A stretch of DNA of 43,665 nucleotides, taken from a bacterium. GTDB taxonomy: Bacteria; RBG-13-66-14; B26-G2; WVWN01. Position numbers and translations under genes: made by a program. The notes under the pieces were generated by a model that was given only the letters and a program-made list of their open reading frames with translations, did no database searches and was not told the DNA's origin. The DNA lies in NCBI GenBank assembly GCA_035529855.1, contig DATKVX010000074.1, positions 1 to 43,665 of the forward strand, read 5' to 3'. Positions 8,225 to 15,776 of the stretch are shown here, in pieces; position 1 is the first letter of the stretch; every line of letters starts with the position of its first letter.

Positions 8225-9039
8225 CGGCGGCGATACAGGTTCGGGAGATACGCGCGAAGTCGATATTGACGAAGAGCAACATCCCGGGCGTGGACTTCTG
8301 CGTTAACCCGTACGTCGGCTGCGCGCACGCGTGCCGTTACTGCTACGCCCGTTTTATGAAGAGGTTCACCGGCCACGACGAACCGTGGGGCGAGTTCGTC
8401 GACGTCAAGGTGAACGCCGGGGCGCTGCTCCACAAGCGGCTAACGTCGATGCGGAGCCCGGAGGGCCACGTCCTCGTGGGCAGCGTAACGGACCCCTACC
8501 AACCGCTCGAGCGTAAATACGAGCTCACCCGGGGGCTCCTGCGCGAACTCGCGGCCTCGGCCTTCGACGTCACCGTCCTTACGAAGTCGGACCTGGTAGT
8601 GCGCGACGTCGACGTCCTCGCCGAATTCGAGCGGTGCACGGTGGAGTTTTCCGTAACCGGCGTCGACGAGGGGGTAGCGGCGGCGCTGGAGCCCGGCGCG
8701 GCCTCCCCGGCCCGGCGCCTGGCCGCGCTGAGGAAGCTGCACGAGAGCGGCGTCGCGACGCACGTCTTCGTCTCGCCGATACTGCCGGGGCTTACGGACT
8801 TGCGGGCGGTGTTCGAGGCCGTCCGCGGCTTTACCGGCGGCATAAGCGCCGAGACCTTGAACGTGCGCGCCGCGGATTGGCCGCGGCTGGCCGCGGCGTT
8901 TGAGAAGACCTTTCCGGACCGGTTCCCGGCGTTCCGCGGCAAGGCCCGTTCGCCGGAGTATTGGGACGACGTCGAGCGCGAGTTCCGGGAGCTGGCCCGC
9001 GAGTTCGGCGTACCGCTGGGCGGCTTCTACCGCCATTGA
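8221..9039 (+). CDS. Radical SAM protein of the spore-photoproduct-lyase-like (SPL/Rv2578c) group
   Basis: A 272-residue protein starting with GTG at 8221 inside the GTGA overlap. The radical SAM cluster ligands are Cys34, Cys38 and Cys41 in CAHACRYCYARF. The surrounding segments (KSILTKSNIPGVDFCVNPYVGC before, VLVGSVTDPYQPLERKYELTRG after) match the SPL-type radical SAM proteins typified by Rv2578c. The KSDLVVRDVDVL and ISPILPGLTD-like segments (here SPILPGLTD) are also typical. Family members are widespread in bacteria but have no established reaction. Coupling to the upstream methyltransferase is positional only. Confidence 0.85.
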   Translation: MTAAIQVREIRAKSILTKSNIPGVDFCVNPYVGCAHACRYCYARFMKRFTGHDEPWGEFVDVKVNAGALLHKRLTSMRSPEGHVLVGSVTDPYQPLERKYELTRGLLRELAASAFDVTVLTKSDLVVRDVDVLAEFERCTVEFSVTGVDEGVAAALEPGAASPARRLAALRKLHESGVATHVFVSPILPGLTDLRAVFEAVRGFTGGISAETLNVRAADWPRLAAAFEKTFPDRFPAFRGKARSPEYWDDVEREFRELAREFGVPLGGFYRH

Positions 9040-9062
9040 GTACGGCGCGGCCGTAACTTGTA

Positions 9063-9452
9063 GTGGACCGCTCATCCCGCAGATGGTTTAGATGGTTGCT
9101 AGTCGCCGCCGGGTTTTTCTTCTTCGGCCTCGGCGCCGCGGGGATCTTCATACCGCTACTGCCGACGACGCCGTTTCTTCTGCTGGCCGCGGCCTGTTTC
9201 GCGCGCAGCTCGGAACGGTTCTACCGGTGGCTGTTGGGCAACAGATGGTTCGGCGCTTACGTGCGAAACTACCGCGGGGGGAGGGGGATTCCGGCTAAGG
9301 TTAAAATATTTTCCGTCGCCCTTCTGTGGGTGGCTATATTATTATCGGCCGTTTTCGCGGTGTCGAATTTTATCGTCAGGATTATTTTGGTCGGCATCGC
9401 CGCGGCCGTTACCGTTCATATCGCTTGTATTCGGCCCAAGGGGCGGCGGTAA
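9063..9452 (+). CDS. YbaN/DUF454 family inner-membrane protein
   Basis: A 129-residue protein starting at GTG 9063. The DUF454 signature is clear: an N-terminal membrane helix running into GAAGIFIPLLPTTPFLLLAAACFARSS, then a short basic soluble stretch (RWLLGNRWFGAYVRNYR), then two further hydrophobic helices (about residues 80-97 and 103-120) and a basic tail. The length matches the family (about 115-135 residues). The function is unknown. It begins 23 bases after the radical SAM gene. Confidence 0.85.
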   Translation: MDRSSRRWFRWLLVAAGFFFFGLGAAGIFIPLLPTTPFLLLAAACFARSSERFYRWLLGNRWFGAYVRNYRGGRGIPAKVKIFSVALLWVAILLSAVFAVSNFIVRIILVGIAAAVTVHIACIRPKGRR

Positions 9453-9485
9453 CGCCCCGGCGGCCGCCGGCCGCAGTCGACGAGG

Positions 9486-10334
9486 GTGCGTCGCATTATG
9501 GGTAAAAGCGCGAACGGACGAGAGGGCACGTCGGTCGTCTTGTTGGGCACCGGCACGCCCAACGCCGAGCCGGCTCGAGCCGGGCCGGCGGCGGCGGTGG
9601 TCGTGGGCGAGCAGCCGTACGTCGTCGACTTCGGCCCGGGCGTCGTGCGGCGGGCCGTGGCCGCGGGCCTCGAGCCCAAGAGGCTCACGCGTGCGTTCCT
9701 TACGCATCTCCACTCGGACCACACGACCGGGTACCCGGATTTAATATTAACGCCCTGGACGCTCGAGCGCGAGGAGCCGCTGGAAGTGTACGGCCCGCCG
9801 GGCCTGGCGGCTATGACGGAGCGCGTCCTCGCCGCGTACGACGCGGATATCACGCAACGCCTTACAGGGCTCGAGCCGGCCAACGAAACCGGGTGGCGGG
9901 TGGAGGCGCACGACGTCGACCCGGGCGTCGTCTACGAAGACGAGAACGTCGCGGTCGAGGCGTTCGCCGTCGACCACGGCTCCTGGGACGCGTACGGCTA
10001 CAAGTTCCGGACGGCGGACCGCACGGTCGTCATATCCAGCGACACCGCGCCGACGGAGATTATGGTGGAGAAGAGCCGCGGGTGTGATATCCTCGTCCAC
10101 GAAGTTTACTCGGCGGCCGGGTTTGAAACGCTCCCGCCGGCGTGGCGGAAGTACCACGCCGCGGTCCACACCTCCTCCCGGGAGTTGGCCGCGCTCGCGG
10201 CTCGAGCCGAGCCGAAATTATTGGTCCTGTACCATCAACTCCTGTGGGGAGTTTCGTACGACGAGCTGGTGGCCGAGGTAAAGGAACATTACGCCGGCGA
10301 GGTCGTCTCGAGCCGGGACCTCGACGTCTTCTAA
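9486..10334 (+). CDS. Metallo-beta-lactamase-fold hydrolase (RNase Z-like)
   Basis: A 282-residue protein (GTG 9486; ATG 9498 is an equally possible start). The opening VVLLGTGTPNAEPARAG and the metal-binding motif HLHSDH (residues 74-79) match the RNase Z/arylsulfatase-type branch of the metallo-beta-lactamase fold. Further ligands are probably the aspartate in VVISSDTAP, the histidine in DILVHEVYSA, and the late LVLYHQLLW. It lacks the long exosite arm of true tRNase Z, so it is more likely a small-molecule hydrolase, but tRNA 3' processing is not excluded. Its stop overlaps the ATG of the HAD gene by one base. Confidence 0.85.
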   Translation: MRRIMGKSANGREGTSVVLLGTGTPNAEPARAGPAAAVVVGEQPYVVDFGPGVVRRAVAAGLEPKRLTRAFLTHLHSDHTTGYPDLILTPWTLEREEPLEVYGPPGLAAMTERVLAAYDADITQRLTGLEPANETGWRVEAHDVDPGVVYEDENVAVEAFAVDHGSWDAYGYKFRTADRTVVISSDTAPTEIMVEKSRGCDILVHEVYSAAGFETLPPAWRKYHAAVHTSSRELAALAARAEPKLLVLYHQLLWGVSYDELVAEVKEHYAGEVVSSRDLDVF

Positions 10335-11038
10335 TGGAAATGGAGCGGAAACCTACGAAATACGACGCCGTTATATTCGACGTATTCGGTACGCTGGTGG
10401 ACATATTCTCGCTCGAGGAGTACCGCGTATTTTTAAACGATTTGTGCGCCGTCCTGGGCGTATCGCCGGCGGCCTTTATGAGCTTATGGGACGAGAAGGC
10501 CGACGACCGCGCGCTGGGCCGGGTCCCGGTGGCGGAGCAGCTGAGGGCGCTGTGCCGCGAGCTCGGCGTGGACGTTACGCCGGCGCAGCTCGAGCGGGCG
10601 GTCGAGATGCGCGTCGACTTCGTACGAGGGGTCCTCGTTCCCCGCGACGACGCCGCGTCGACGCTCGCGGCGCTGCGCGAGCGGGGGCTCAAAATAGGCG
10701 TCATCAGCGATTGCTCGGAGGAGGTCGTCGCGGCCTGGCCGGAGACGCCGCTCGCGCCGCTGGTGGACGAGGCGGTCCTGTCGGCCGCGGTGGGGATGAA
10801 GAAGCCGGACCCCCGCGTCTACGAGCTGGCGTGCCGGCGTTTGGGCGTGGAGGCGGCGGCGTGCCTCTTCGTGGGCGACGGCGGCAGCCGCGAGCTCACC
10901 GGCGCGTCGGCGGTGGGGATGGACGCGGTCCTCATCCGCGTACCGGACGACGCCGGCGACGACGCCTTCCGCCGCGACGCCGAGGAGTGGGACGGGGCCA
11001 GGGTGGCGGCGCTGCAAGAGGTCCTCGAGCTGGTTTAA
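10334..11038 (+). CDS. HAD-superfamily hydrolase
   Basis: A 234-residue protein whose ATG sits in a TAATG junction with the preceding gene; ATG 10340 is an alternative. The HAD motifs are present: motif I IFDVFGTLVD, where the second catalytic residue is Phe-flanked as in many haloacid-dehalogenase phosphatases lacking the DxD second Asp; motif II IGVISDCSEE; the lysine in GMKKPDPRVY; and motif IV FVGDGGSRE. The helical cap between motifs I and II marks subclass I. It probably hydrolyses a phosphorylated or halogenated small metabolite, but the substrate is unknown. Confidence 0.85.
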   Translation: MEMERKPTKYDAVIFDVFGTLVDIFSLEEYRVFLNDLCAVLGVSPAAFMSLWDEKADDRALGRVPVAEQLRALCRELGVDVTPAQLERAVEMRVDFVRGVLVPRDDAASTLAALRERGLKIGVISDCSEEVVAAWPETPLAPLVDEAVLSAAVGMKKPDPRVYELACRRLGVEAAACLFVGDGGSRELTGASAVGMDAVLIRVPDDAGDDAFRRDAEEWDGARVAALQEVLELV

Positions 11039-11062
11039 TAACTTCACGCCGGGAGATTCAGT

Positions 11063-12121
11063 ATGAGATTGACCGAAGACGTACTGCACGAGCTCGCGCG
11101 CCTGGCCCGGACGGACCGAACGGTCCTGTCGGCGTACCTGGCGCTCGCCGACGGGTGGGACGCCGCGACGGATTTTATCGCCAAGGAAGCCGCCCGGCTG
11201 GCGCCGTTCCTGGACGCCGGCGAGCGGGATTATTTCGAGGGCTCGCTGTCGTTTTTATCCGATTACGTTAACGAGAAAAAGGCCAAGGGTTACGCCGGCC
11301 CGGGCCTGGCCTTCTTCGCCGACCTGGGCGCCGACTTCACCCGGGGCGTCGAGCTGGTTATGCCGCCGGCGCCGCTGCTCGCCGTCGACGACGAGGCGGT
11401 CATCGCGCCGCTGGCGCTCCAGCTGGACGAGTACCAACCGGTGGGCGTCATTACGGTGGACGCGGCCGGCGCGAAGATTTATATCGCCGCGGGCCGCGTC
11501 GCGGAGGAGGAGGACGCGCTGCGCGAAAATATCCACCACCTCTCCAAAGTGGGCGGTTGGTCGCAGATGCGGTACCAGCGGCGCCGCGACAAGGAGGTCA
11601 AACGTTTCGCCGGTGAAGTGGCGAAGCGGGCGGAGCAGGTTTTCGCGGAGGGCGACGTGAACCGCGTTTTGCTTGCAGGCCGCGACCGTATGGTCGCCGC
11701 GGTCGAAGAAGAGCTGTCGCCGGCGTGGCGGGGGAAAGTAGTAGGTACGGTCCGCTGGGACCTGGACGCGAGCGACGACGAGCTGCTCGCCAAGATAAAG
11801 CCCGTGCTCGAGGAGGCGGAGCGGAACGAGGAGGCGAGGGTGCTGGAGCGTTACGCCGGCGAGCTCCGGCGGGGCGGCCTGGCCGTTGCCGGCGCCGCGG
11901 CCGCGGAGCGCGCGCTGCAGATGGGGGCCGTCGACACGTTGCTCGTCGGCAAAGGTTTTTACGAGACGGCGACCGGCGCGCCCGAGGCCGTCGAGAAGCT
12001 GGCGGGCCTGGCCGAGGCGACGGGGGCCCACGTGAGCTTCGTCCCGGCGGAGGGCGGCGCGCTGGCCCAAGGCGGCCACGTCGGCGCGCTGCTCCGGTTT
12101 AAAGTTAGTCCCGGTGAGTGA
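11063..12121 (+). CDS. Bacterial eRF1-like / Vms1-type (VLRF1) protein
   Basis: A 352-residue protein behind a CGGGAG site. The organisation matches bacterial release-factor-like (baeRF) proteins: an N-terminal helical domain, a central VLRF1-like domain (VGVITVDAAGAKIYIAAG), then the motif GGWSQMRYQRRRDKEV at residues 164-179, and a C-terminal L7Ae-like domain with LQMGAVDTLLVGKG. In eukaryotic Vms1/ANKZF1 the equivalent G-x-x-Q loop hydrolyses peptidyl-tRNA on stalled large subunits; Gln168 is the candidate catalytic residue here. By family I infer peptidyl-tRNA hydrolysis or ribosome binding, but bacterial members are barely characterised. The gene stands alone between a HAD hydrolase and a radical SAM gene. 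Confidence 0.75.
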   Translation: MRLTEDVLHELARLARTDRTVLSAYLALADGWDAATDFIAKEAARLAPFLDAGERDYFEGSLSFLSDYVNEKKAKGYAGPGLAFFADLGADFTRGVELVMPPAPLLAVDDEAVIAPLALQLDEYQPVGVITVDAAGAKIYIAAGRVAEEEDALRENIHHLSKVGGWSQMRYQRRRDKEVKRFAGEVAKRAEQVFAEGDVNRVLLAGRDRMVAAVEEELSPAWRGKVVGTVRWDLDASDDELLAKIKPVLEEAERNEEARVLERYAGELRRGGLAVAGAAAAERALQMGAVDTLLVGKGFYETATGAPEAVEKLAGLAEATGAHVSFVPAEGGALAQGGHVGALLRFKVSPGE

Positions 12122-12234
12122 TGGCACTTAGGCCGTTTCGAGGTATTAGATAGTCGAGATTAGGATATACGAGGAAGAGGACGAGGGCGCCCCGGCGGGC
12201 GCGAAAGAGTTGTAACGGCGAAGGGGATACGGCT

Positions 12235-13125
12235 ATGCTCAAAGGATTACATTTCCTCCTGACGTACGCGTGCAACTTCGAGTGCGACCATTGCTTCCTC
12301 TACTGCGGCCCGAAGTCGGAAGGGACGTTTACGCTCGAGCAACTTCGCGCGGTTCTCGACGAGGCCGCCGAGCTGGGCACGGTCGGGTTCATCTATTATG
12401 AGGGCGGCGAGCCGTTCCTCTACTACCCGGTGATGGTGGAGGGAATAAAGCTGGCGCGGGCGCGCGGCTTCAAGGCCGGGATCGTAACCAACTGCTACTG
12501 GGCGACGACCGCGGAAGATGCCGCGCTCTGGCTCGAGCCGCTTAAAGAAGCCGGCGCCGACGACCTCTCCCTCAGCGACGACGCCTACCATCACGGCGAC
12601 GTCGAGGAGACGCCGGCCCGGGTTGCCGCGGCCGCCGCGGCGGAATTGGGAGTACCGTCCGGTTCCATCTGCATCGACGCGCCGACGCTCGAGGCGGACG
12701 TCGAAAAGGGCGAGCCGGTGATCGCCGGCGGTGCGGTGCTCCGCGGGCGTGCCGTAGAGAAGCTGGTGGAGGGGTTGCCGACGAGGCCGTGGGAGGAGTT
12801 CGACGAATGTACGCGCGAGGATTTGCGGGACCCCGGCCGCGTCCACCTCGACGCCTTCGGCCACGTCCACCTGTGCCAGGGCTTGAGTATGGGCAACATG
12901 TGGGAGACGCCGCTTTCGGAATTGGTTCGAGATTACGACGCGGCCGCGCACCCGATTTGCGGGCCGCTGTTGCGCGGCGGCCCGGGCGAGCTCGTCCGCG
13001 CGTACGACCTTGACCTCCGCGGCGAGTACGTCGACGAGTGCCACCTGTGCTTCCTTGCGCGCAAAGCCCTGACCGACAGATTTCCCGAGTACCTCGCGCC
13101 GCGGCAGGTGTACGGTTTGGAGTAG
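12235..13125 (+). CDS. Radical SAM protein with a SPASM-like C-terminal cysteine region
   Basis: A 296-residue protein with a GAAGGGG site before ATG 12235. The cluster-binding motif CNFECDHC gives Cys13, Cys17 and Cys20, followed by IYYEGGEPFLYYPV, the GGEP-type SAM-binding motif. The C-terminal third carries more cysteines in contexts like SPASM/twitch auxiliary-cluster domains (VHLCQGLSMGNMWETPLSELV, PICGPLL, DECHLCFLARKAL). The substrate, possibly a peptide, is unknown, and no precursor peptide gene is evident in the 113-base gap upstream. A perfect palindrome follows the stop codon. Confidence 0.8.
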   Translation: MLKGLHFLLTYACNFECDHCFLYCGPKSEGTFTLEQLRAVLDEAAELGTVGFIYYEGGEPFLYYPVMVEGIKLARARGFKAGIVTNCYWATTAEDAALWLEPLKEAGADDLSLSDDAYHHGDVEETPARVAAAAAAELGVPSGSICIDAPTLEADVEKGEPVIAGGAVLRGRAVEKLVEGLPTRPWEEFDECTREDLRDPGRVHLDAFGHVHLCQGLSMGNMWETPLSELVRDYDAAAHPICGPLLRGGPGELVRAYDLDLRGEYVDECHLCFLARKALTDRFPEYLAPRQVYGLE

Positions 13126-13145
13126 GGGCGCAAGGCCTTGCGCCC
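13126..13145. repeat. Perfect 20-bp palindrome directly after a stop codon
   Basis: GGGCGCAAGG followed by its exact reverse complement CCTTGCGCCC begins at the first base after the TAG of the radical SAM gene. It is not followed by a T tract, so it is not a typical terminator. A decayed left half (GGGGCGCAAGGCC) recurs near 30777-30789. It resembles the GGGGCGCA-type palindromes at 15538-15756. Confidence 0.75.
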
Positions 13146-13184
13146 TTACCGGGGATTAACGACGACGTCGAGAGAGGAGAGGCG

Positions 13185-13643
13185 ATGGACAAGATAATCT
13201 ACCGTTCCGTAACGCTGCCGTGCGACGCCGCCCGGGCGTTCGAGATGTTTACCGTCAACGGGGAACTGGAGAAGTGGCTCGCGGTCAAGGCCGACGTCGA
13301 GGCGCGCGTGGGTGGCAAGTACGAGCTCTTCTGGAACCCCGACGAGCCGGCGTTCGACAGCACCATCGGCTGCCGGGTTACGGCGCTCGAGCCGGGCAAG
13401 CTGCTGGCCTTCGAGTGGAAGGGCCCGAAGCAATACGCCGATTTCATGAACGAGTGCGAGCCGCTGACGCACGTGACGGTGGCGTTCGTCCCGGGCGGCG
13501 ACGCGTCGCAGCCGCGTACCGAGGTCCACCTCGTCCACACGGGTTGGCGCGCCACGCCGGAATGGGAGGAGGCGCGGCTTTGGCTCGAGCGCAACTGGGA
13601 GGGCGCGTTCGCGACGCTGGAGAAGCAGCTCGGCGGAGGATAA
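13185..13643 (+). CDS. SRPBCC (AHSA1/activator-of-Hsp90-like) domain protein
   Basis: A 152-residue soluble protein from ATG 13185, preceded by GAGGAG. It is a single helix-grip domain of the AHSA1-like SRPBCC group: an initial strand IIYRSVTLPCDAARAFEMFT, then EKWLAVKADVEARVGGKYELFW, then LEPGKLLAFEWKGP, and the C-terminal helix WLERNWEGAFATLEKQL. Stand-alone members bind hydrophobic ligands or modulate partners; no ligand can be assigned. It is the last + strand gene before the convergent repeat-protein gene. Confidence 0.85.
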   Translation: MDKIIYRSVTLPCDAARAFEMFTVNGELEKWLAVKADVEARVGGKYELFWNPDEPAFDSTIGCRVTALEPGKLLAFEWKGPKQYADFMNECEPLTHVTVAFVPGGDASQPRTEVHLVHTGWRATPEWEEARLWLERNWEGAFATLEKQLGGG

Positions 13644-13671
13644 TTTTAAACGAGGAATAACGGGTAAACAT

Positions 13672-13705
13672 ACCCCGAGTTTTGGAGGCCGGGGTTTGCT
13701 TCTGT
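13672..13705. terminator. Possible bidirectional terminator between convergent genes
   Basis: A 6-bp stem, ACCCCG/CGGGGT, with a 12-base loop is followed by a pyrimidine-rich run (TTTGCTTCTGTTTC). It sits in the 96-base gap between the SRPBCC gene (+) and the repeat-protein gene (-). The stem is short, so this is tentative. Confidence 0.4.
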
Positions 13706-13739
13706 TTCTATAGGAGAGATCGTTGTTATAAGTATGCAG

Positions 13740-15419
13740 TTATTCGATTTCTTTTTCGGTCAATAGGTTTCTGAATTTATCGTACGTAGCTATTTTCTTA
13801 AGGTTGCCGTCGACGTCGTACTCGGCGCGTATTGTTACGACGAAACCAAACGCGGGCGTCGGGTTCTCCTGTTCATCAAAGTACGAGATCTGTTCCATAT
13901 TACCGCGGGCGTCGTAGTAATATCTGGTAACGGCTACCGGCGAATGCGCCGGCGTTTTATACCGGCCCTCCGGACTAAGATAAGCTTCCTCGCAAAGGTT
14001 ACGGTCTTCGTCGTACTTAAAGCGTATTATTGCATATCCTCCATCCTCGATTTCTACCGGCCGGCCTTCGAGGTTAACGTAGCATTCCTCGGTTTTATAA
14101 CCGTAAATATTGTATTTCTTCCGTACAGCGGCGAACCCGCGGACTTCGGTTGGTTTACCCGCAAGGTCGAAATACCTGATTTCCGTTACGTTCCCGACTT
14201 CGTCGTATTTAAGTTTTAAAACAGCTACGCCGTCAAGGTCTTCCCTACAACAACGTTCCCCTTCGCAATCGCAATAGGTTTCCTCTACGTTGTTCCCGGC
14301 TTCGTCGAAAACCCTACGTATAATCGCGGCCCCTAAACCTCTACGCTTTTTAGGTTTCCCCTTCTCGTCGTAGTAACATTGTTCGATAACGTTACAGCGC
14401 GAATCGTAAGTAGAACGTACAACAGAAATACCCAATCCTTTATTTTTAGTCGGCCTATCTTTTTTATCGAAGTACGATACTTCGACCACGTTGCCGCGGT
14501 CGTCGTAAGTAGTCCTTTTTACGGCAACCTTTTCGTCTTCTCTTTCAGCAAGGTTACCTTTTTTATCGTAATATGACACCTCGACGATATTACCGTATTC
14601 GCCGTATTTGAACCGCTCGATCGCGTACCCTAAATCCCGTTCCCTCCTTATGAAGTAATCGGCGAGGTCGGGTTCTAATTCCGTGCCCGGAAGGTGTTTT
14701 AATTCCTCGTTTTCGCCTAGATACCTTGTTTCGACTGTATTTCCGGCGGCGTCGAACTCGTATTCTCTGACCGCTATACCGCTTTTATCCTCCTTAAGGT
14801 TTCCCTCGCGGTCGTGGTTCGAAACCCGGACGACGTTATTTTGGTTGTCGTAGACTCGACGCGTTTCGAAATAGCCGGTCTTGTCGGTAACTTGTTGGCC
14901 TAACCTGTTTATTCGAATATCCGCAACGCGGCGGCCTTGGTCGTCGATAGTCCACCGGTATTCGGCGACACCGAATTTATCGTTTATCAAAGAGCCGTCG
15001 GCGCCGAGGTTTTTTAACGCTACGCGGTTGCCCTCGTCGTCAAGCTTTAACCCGAACCCGAACGCGTCGTTATAACTCGGGACGGGTTGGCCTGCCGCAT
15101 TGTAGAAAGACCTCTTTTCGCTAGGTTTATAATACTCGAAAACGACGCACGCGGCGTTCGACTCTAAAAAGGAACCTTCCGCAGGTTTCCCGCCCATAAG
15201 GTAACCTACCTCGGTAACGCGTCCTTCCTCGTCATAAACGAAGCGATAGCAGTTGACCCACGTTGCTTCTTCTTCGGGCACCTCGTACTTCCCGACGATA
15301 TCGTGTTTCCCGTCCAGCATTACGTGCCGGAAGTACTTGGCCTTTTCATCGTCCGCCGCCGTCTGCGCCGCTATCGTGCACGCGAGGGCCAACGCCGTTA
15401 TTACCGTAACGCGGTTCAT
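13740..15419 (-). CDS. Exported protein built of about 15 YD-like repeats
   Basis: A 559-residue protein with a Sec-type signal peptide (MNRVTVITALALACTIAAQT). The rest is made of degenerate tandem units of 31-34 residues with the core Y-D-x-x-G-N-x-V-E-x-x-Y-x-D, e.g. YDDRGNVVEVSYFD, YDEVGNVTEIRYFD and YDARGNMEQISYFD. I count about 14-15 units, best conserved in the middle. The units resemble RHS/YD repeats but lack an RHS core or toxin domain. The gene is visibly AT-richer than its neighbours, and GGGAGG precedes the ATG. Its role is unknown; a periplasmic or surface beta-solenoid is likely from the repeats. Confidence 0.8.
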   Translation of the reverse strand: MNRVTVITALALACTIAAQTAADDEKAKYFRHVMLDGKHDIVGKYEVPEEEATWVNCYRFVYDEEGRVTEVGYLMGGKPAEGSFLESNAACVVFEYYKPSEKRSFYNAAGQPVPSYNDAFGFGLKLDDEGNRVALKNLGADGSLINDKFGVAEYRWTIDDQGRRVADIRINRLGQQVTDKTGYFETRRVYDNQNNVVRVSNHDREGNLKEDKSGIAVREYEFDAAGNTVETRYLGENEELKHLPGTELEPDLADYFIRRERDLGYAIERFKYGEYGNIVEVSYYDKKGNLAEREDEKVAVKRTTYDDRGNVVEVSYFDKKDRPTKNKGLGISVVRSTYDSRCNVIEQCYYDEKGKPKKRRGLGAAIIRRVFDEAGNNVEETYCDCEGERCCREDLDGVAVLKLKYDEVGNVTEIRYFDLAGKPTEVRGFAAVRKKYNIYGYKTEECYVNLEGRPVEIEDGGYAIIRFKYDEDRNLCEEAYLSPEGRYKTPAHSPVAVTRYYYDARGNMEQISYFDEQENPTPAFGFVVTIRAEYDVDGNLKKIATYDKFRNLLTEKEIE

Positions 15420-15468
15420 TTAGTTACCTCCCGTTTATATGGAGATTCCCTATTCCCAGTATTTTTTT

Positions 15469-15497
15469 ATACTAAGTTTTTATCCGTAAAATCGCAA
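15469..15497 (-). promoter_or_regulatory. Candidate sigma-70 promoter of the repeat-protein gene
   Basis: Reading the minus strand, TTGCGA (15497-15492) and TAGTAT (15474-15469) are separated by 17 bases, each matching four of six consensus positions. Transcription would begin about 45 bases before the ATG at 15419. It overlaps the AT-rich edge of the terminator of the gene cluster upstream. Confidence 0.4.
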
Positions 15498-15498
15498 T

Positions 15499-15529
15499 AA
15501 AAACCCCGGTCTCCCGGCCGGGTTTTTTT
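15499..15529. terminator. Bidirectional terminator ending the minus-strand acyl-CoA cluster
   Basis: The inverted repeat CCCGG (15505-15509) / CCGGG (15518-15522) is flanked by an A run on the left and seven Ts on the right, so it reads as a hairpin plus U tract on either strand. On the minus strand it lies downstream of the 3-hydroxybutyryl-CoA dehydrogenase gene and would end the long cluster. Confidence 0.65.
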
Positions 15530-15537
15530 AGGGTTTC

Positions 15538-15565
15538 GTAGGGGCGCACAGCTGTGCGCCCCTAC
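15538..15565. repeat. 28-bp perfect palindrome (GTAGGGGCGCACAG type), copy 1
   Basis: GTAGGGGCGCACAG is followed by its exact reverse complement CTGTGCGCCCCTAC. The same 26-bp core recurs at 15731-15756. It lies 15 bases beyond the stop codon of the dehydrogenase fossil, as copy 2 lies about 20 bases beyond the stop of the intact gene. Confidence 0.85.
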
Positions 15566-15580
15566 TACGTCGTGTCCCTT

Positions 15581-15625
15581 CTATTCGTAATCGTAGAAGC
15601 CCTTCTTCGTCTTGCGGCCCAGGTA
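15581..15625 (-). pseudogene. 15-codon fossil end of a second 3-hydroxyacyl-CoA dehydrogenase gene
   Basis: On the minus strand this encodes YLGRKTKKGFYDYE plus stop, identical in protein to the end of the intact gene at 15777-16628. Over a 47-base comparison (15579-15625 against 15775-15821) there are only two differences, both synonymous (GGC TTC against GGG TTT). Homology stops abruptly at 15625, where another palindromic element begins within eight bases. I read it as the remnant of a duplicated or gene-converted copy after deletion of the rest. Confidence 0.8.
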
Positions 15626-15632
15626 TTCGTAG

Positions 15633-15654
15633 GGGCGTACCTTTAGGTGCGCCC
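15633..15654. repeat. Imperfect palindrome (GGGCGTACCT type)
   Basis: GGGCGTACCT and AGGTGCGCCC pair with one G-T wobble around a two-base TT centre. It starts eight bases after the break point of the dehydrogenase fossil. Confidence 0.7.
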
Positions 15655-15680
15655 ACCGCTTTTTCGTGATATGAAGAAGA

Positions 15681-15702
15681 GGCCGGACCTGAAGGTCCGG
15701 CC
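15681..15702. repeat. Palindrome (GGCCGGACCT type)
   Basis: A perfect 10-bp inverted repeat, GGCCGGACCT/AGGTCCGGCC, has a two-base centre. It is the third palindrome in this 357-base gene-free stretch (15420-15776) and sits 27 bases from its neighbour. Confidence 0.75.
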
Positions 15703-15730
15703 CTACGTACGTGTATAGGCCTCTGGCCGT

Positions 15731-15756
15731 TAGGGGCGCACAGCTGTGCGCCCCTA
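15731..15756. repeat. 26-bp perfect palindrome (TAGGGGCGCACAG type), copy 2
   Basis: Identical in its 26-bp core to the palindrome at 15538-15565. It lies about 20 bases past the stop codon of the intact 3-hydroxybutyryl-CoA dehydrogenase gene, so the unit 'gene end plus palindrome' is present twice, about 195 bases apart. Confidence 0.85.
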
Positions 15757-15776
15757 CGCCGTATCCGTTCTACGTT

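Noticed and set aside
13740-15419. RHS toxin or polymorphic toxin system
   Set aside because: Repeats resemble YD motifs, but there is no RHS core domain, C-terminal toxin or immunity gene next to it.
13126-15756. CRISPR array
   Set aside because: The repeats are palindromes of differing sequence at irregular spacing with no uniform spacers, and no cas gene is present.
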